Assembly (NCBI GenBank): GCA_007126175.1
Contig: SLBU01000039.1
Location: forward strand, 1 to 15,702
Reading direction: 5' to 3'
Length of the DNA: 15,702 bases
DNA from: Kiritimatiellia bacterium
Lineage (GTDB): Bacteria; Verrucomicrobiota; Kiritimatiellia; UBA8416
Of the stretch, positions 15,069 to 15,702 are shown one piece after another (position 1 is the stretch's first letter; each line of letters opens with the position of its first letter). Made by a program: the position numbers and the translations under genes. Below the pieces are notes generated by a model. It was not told where the DNA came from. It made no database searches and saw only the letters and a program-made list of their open reading frames with translations.

Positions 15069-15097
15069 TTGACGAGAGAGTCGTCAGCAGCTAGATT
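15069..15097 (+). promoter_or_regulatory. rRNA operon promoter P2
   Basis: TTGACG (15069-15074; 5 of 6), a 17-bp spacer and TAGATT (15092-15097). An A-rich tract (about 15044-15054) sits at the UP-element position. The inverted repeat TGACGA-GAGAG-TCGTCA (15070-15086) covers the -35 and part of the spacer and would form a hairpin in P1 transcripts. Expected start near 15104. Confidence 0.65.
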
Positions 15098-15125
15098 GTT
15101 TGTCGCGTTTGAAACAGCGCGATTG

Positions 15126-15137
15126 GATCTTTGAAAA
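15126..15137 (+). promoter_or_regulatory. boxA-like antitermination site of the rRNA leader
   Basis: GATCTTTGAAAA resembles the bacterial rRNA boxA (core CTTTGAAA/CTTTAACA) and lies about 160 bases before the 16S start, downstream of both promoters. NusB/NusE binding there is inferred from other bacteria. Confidence 0.55.
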
Positions 15138-15161
15138 AAGAATAGTTTACGACAAATATAT

Positions 15162-15274
15162 CACTTTCGATTCGGAAGTGGTGTGATTTACCCATATCGT
15201 TGCCTGTCTTTACAAGGGACAGGTGACATGCTTGTGCATAGAATCTTACTCGATGTTAAACCACCGCAAGGTGG
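15162..15274 (+). other. Leader hairpins before 16S rRNA
   Basis: Three simple stem-loops follow boxA: CACTTTC-GATTC-GGAAGTG (15162-15180), CCTGTC/GACAGG with a 9-base loop (15203-15223), and CCACC-GCAA-GGTGG with a GNRA tetraloop (15261-15274) about 14 bases before the 16S 5' end. Such structures are common in precursor rRNA leaders and may help processing. The outer RNase III stem cannot be tested because the 16S 3' side is outside the window. Confidence 0.5.
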
Positions 15275-15288
15275 CAACAATAGTTTTT

Positions 15289-15702
15289 ACTATGGAGAGT
15301 TTGATTCTGGCTCAGAACGAACGCTGGCAGCGTGGATTAGGCATGCAAGTCGAACGGAAGAATTTTCAATCAATCCTTCGGGAGAGAGCGATTTTTCAAG
15401 AGTGGCGAAAGGGTTAGTAACGCGTGGGCAATCTGCCCTCAAGTTTGGAATAGCCCGCCGAAAGGCGGATTAATGCCGAATGTGGTTTGTGGTCGCATGG
15501 CTGCAACACTAAAGGTGGGGATCTTCGGACCTGCCGCTTGGGGAGGAGCCCGCGTATGATTAGCTTGTTGGTTGAGGTAATGGCTCACCAAGGCGATGAT
15601 CATTAGCTGGTCTGAGAGGATGATCAGCAACACTGGGACTGAGACACTGCCCAGACTCCTACGGGAGGCTGCAGTCGAGAATCATTCGCAATGCGCGAAA
15701 GC
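15289..15702 (+). rRNA. rrs: 16S ribosomal RNA, 5' part (gene continues beyond the window)
   Basis: AGAGTTTGATTCTGGCTCAG at 15296, the usual position-8 site, places the mature 5' end near 15289. Further universal blocks follow: ATGCAAGTCGAACG, ACTGGGACTGAGACAC and ACTCCTACGGGAGGC. About 414 bases are present, up to roughly E. coli position 390. The 338-355 site has CTGC instead of CAGC and is followed by CAGTCGAGAATC, which I associate with Lentisphaerota/Kiritimatiellota. No indels or breaks are evident. Confidence 0.96.

Noticed and set aside
15183..15633. Short frames inside the rRNA leader and 16S
   Set aside because: They lie in structural RNA sequence.
1..15702. CRISPR arrays, insertion sequences, integrases, toxin-antitoxin or phage genes
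   Set aside because: No regularly spaced repeats, transposase or integrase motifs were seen on either strand.

Overview
The right end of the window is the 5' part of a 16S rRNA gene. Its 338-355 region reads ACTCCTACGGGAGGCTGC, the variant I associate with Lentisphaerota/Kiritimatiellota rather than Verrucomicrobia or Planctomycetes. The protein genes fit a moderately GC-rich, Gram-negative member of the PVC group: a complete three-part envelope efflux system, an exported LolA-like protein and a very large GYF_2/coiled-coil protein. The taxonomic call rests only on about 410 nt of 16S and is an inference.

Left half (1-7414), all minus strand. In transcription order it holds a PIG-L family deacetylase, an RdgC-type protein, an exported LolA-fold protein and a giant coiled-coil protein that runs off the left edge (at least 1461 codons, no stop). 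The RdgC and LolA-like genes are 34 bp apart and probably co-transcribed. The giant gene has its own good promoter candidate. Long plus-strand reading frames opposite it are antisense shadows of its Glu/Gln/Ala/Leu-rich codons.

Middle (7673-13354), plus strand. A tight three-gene operon encodes a TolC-type outer-membrane lipoprotein, an HlyD-type periplasmic adaptor and an RND inner-membrane pump. The gaps are 8 bp and then an 8-bp overlap. Together they would form a proton-driven tripartite exporter. No regulator gene lies beside it.

Right part (13355-15702). A tRNA-Leu(CAA) lies on the minus strand. Next comes a long imperfect hairpin, then a decayed, frameshifted and truncated methyltransferase whose start overlaps the stop of an intact alkD-type DNA glycosylase gene (ATGA). 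A 22-bp repeat (19 identical) lies on both sides of this alkD/methyltransferase pair. Divergently, a well-organised rRNA leader follows: two promoters with the same -10 hexamer (TAGATT) and 17-bp spacers, AT-rich upstream elements, a boxA-like site and several hairpins, leading into the 16S gene.

I did not find a clearly new defence or mobile system. The most unusual items are the giant tandem-GYF_2 coiled-coil protein, RdgC in a probable PVC bacterium, and the repeat-associated decay of the methyltransferase next to alkD.
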